From: Roseivivax halodurans JCM 10272
GTDB taxonomy: Bacteria; Pseudomonadota; Alphaproteobacteria; Rhodobacterales; Rhodobacteraceae
Length of the DNA: 64,000 nucleotides
Reading direction: 5' to 3'
NCBI RefSeq assembly: GCF_000521785.1
Contig: NZ_JALZ01000006.1
Span: forward strand, 62,001 to 126,000
Shown here: piece after piece, positions 63,442-64,000 of the stretch
Layout of the letters: each line of letters opens with the position of its first letter
Numbering within the stretch: the first letter of the stretch is position 1
Notes under the pieces: generated by a model
Told to the model about the DNA's origin: nothing
Databases searched by the model: none
The model's input: the letters and a program-made list of their open reading frames with translations, nothing else
Translations under genes and position numbers: made by a program

Positions 63442-63721
63442 ATCGCGCCGGACCGGATACGTCTGCGGCGCGGCTCCATGAGAGAGAACGAGATCGCGAA
63501 GCGCGGGCATTGGCGCAGCCCGCTCCGCGACGAGGAGACAATACCCCAAAGCTCTTAATCACCGTTTCTGGAATACCGTAATGCTGTGGCCTGAATACGC
63601 GATTTCCCGTATACCGCACGACGAGCGACTGGAATAATAATGATCGCAACTTACAGTGTATGTTGCGCGGGTTCCTTCAGGTTACGCCGCGTTAGTGGCG
63701 ACTCAGAAGGAGTTCAGGTCC

Positions 63722-64000
63722 ATGTCGAGTACAGTTTCGGTTTCCCCCCGTGCAGATGCCGCCCTGGTTGCGTCGGTCCCGATAAGCGCCCTTGGCCGCA
63801 ACCGCGTACGCCAGTCGGCAAAGCGTCTGCTCAGTCTGGCCCTGAACTCGCTCGCCACACGCGATTTCAGCCGCACGCAACCCTCCGAAGTGCAGGAATT
63901 CCGCGGTCTCTGCCGGACGCTCCTGATGAGCGGGGAACTGACCGAGCAGGACGCCTCGAAGCTTCAGCAATACGCCGCGATGATCCACGAGGATCTCTGC
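63722..64000 (+). CDS. unknown protein, 3' end cut by the window edge
   Basis: 93 codons are visible and still open at base 64000. The ATG has a strong AAGGAG ribosome site about 7 bases upstream. The sequence is polar and helical (RQSAKRLLSLALNSLATRDF, EFRGLCRTLLMSGELTEQDA); no family is recognised. The preceding 280 bases (63442-63721) contain no other gene and become noticeably AT-richer from about 63540 onward, suggesting a promoter region. Confidence 0.7.
   Translation, partial: MSSTVSVSPRADAALVASVPISALGRNRVRQSAKRLLSLALNSLATRDFSRTQPSEVQEFRGLCRTLLMSGELTEQDASKLQQYAAMIHEDLC

Overview
The window is a high-GC, densely packed chromosomal segment of an alphaproteobacterium, almost certainly a member of the Rhodobacteraceae (Rhodobacterales). 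The evidence is gene content and order: tolQRAB-pal-cpoB followed by tilS, ftsH and a trans-aconitate methyltransferase-like gene; rsmI/UPF0102/gshB divergent from an LpoA-like lipoprotein, with glnD and murJ next; and a NifU-type protein, tsaB and rimI in a row. Three regulatory motifs fit the same group: a GTTC-N7-GTTC LexA site, a TGATCC-N18 RpoE-type promoter in front of rpoH, and a candidate Irr-type palindrome. I see no insertion sequence, prophage, integrase, CRISPR array, rRNA or tRNA. Most of the window is core genome.

Layout. 1-2231: 3' part of a PQQ-dependent dehydrogenase with an acidic low-complexity N-terminal segment. 2423-3549: tandem YciE/YciF ferritin-like genes, then a tiny membrane ORF and facing terminators. 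4036-7733 (minus): rpsO, an HdeA-like secreted protein carrying a long Ser/Thr/Gly/Asp insertion, and pnp. 7882-12187: a DUF1643 gene divergent from an Lhr-type helicase, PdeM and a thioesterase. 12191-26384 (minus): MOSC protein, methyltransferase, ftsH, tilS, the tol-pal cluster, ybgC, an unknown protein, a membrane-anchored MoeB-like protein, dut and coaBC.

26448-33030: a ChaN-like protein and rpoH (minus, overlapping), comM/yifB (plus, frameshifted at a C7 run), then esterase, gshB, a UPF0102 protein and rsmI (minus). 33131-40292 (plus): LpoA-like lipoprotein, glnD, murJ and a phospholipase D-like protein. 40297-40977 (minus): a rhomboid-fold protein lacking its catalytic residues. 41090-46157 (plus): UbiB/ABC1 protein, VOC protein, aminotransferase, UspA, NifU-type protein, tsaB, rimI.

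46300-51074 (plus): a complete BMP-type ABC importer. 51177-54627 (plus): an SOS-box-controlled orphan ImuA-like gene, bioY, a DUF1284 protein and metG. 54631-59255: an alpha/beta hydrolase, an FKBP, an L,D-transpeptidase, small membrane proteins, a cold-shock gene, an SRAP-family protein lacking Cys2, and a tesA-like esterase. 59278-63441: a YbbA/YbbP-like ABC pair and an inositol-monophosphatase-family enzyme. A truncated unknown ORF closes the window.

Cooperating sets are Tol-Pal/YbgC/CpoB (envelope constriction), PdeM with the Lhr-type helicase (DNA damage response), BMP-ATPase-two permeases (solute uptake), TsaB/RimI (translation-related modification) and RsmI/UPF0102/LpoA-like (a conserved neighbourhood). 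I found no convincing wholly new multigene system. The most distinctive items are the HdeA-like protein split by an insertion, the catalytically incomplete rhomboid and SRAP proteins, the comM frameshift, and the RpoE-, LexA- and Irr-type regulatory sites. All motif comparisons were made by eye and from memory of the families; no database search was run.
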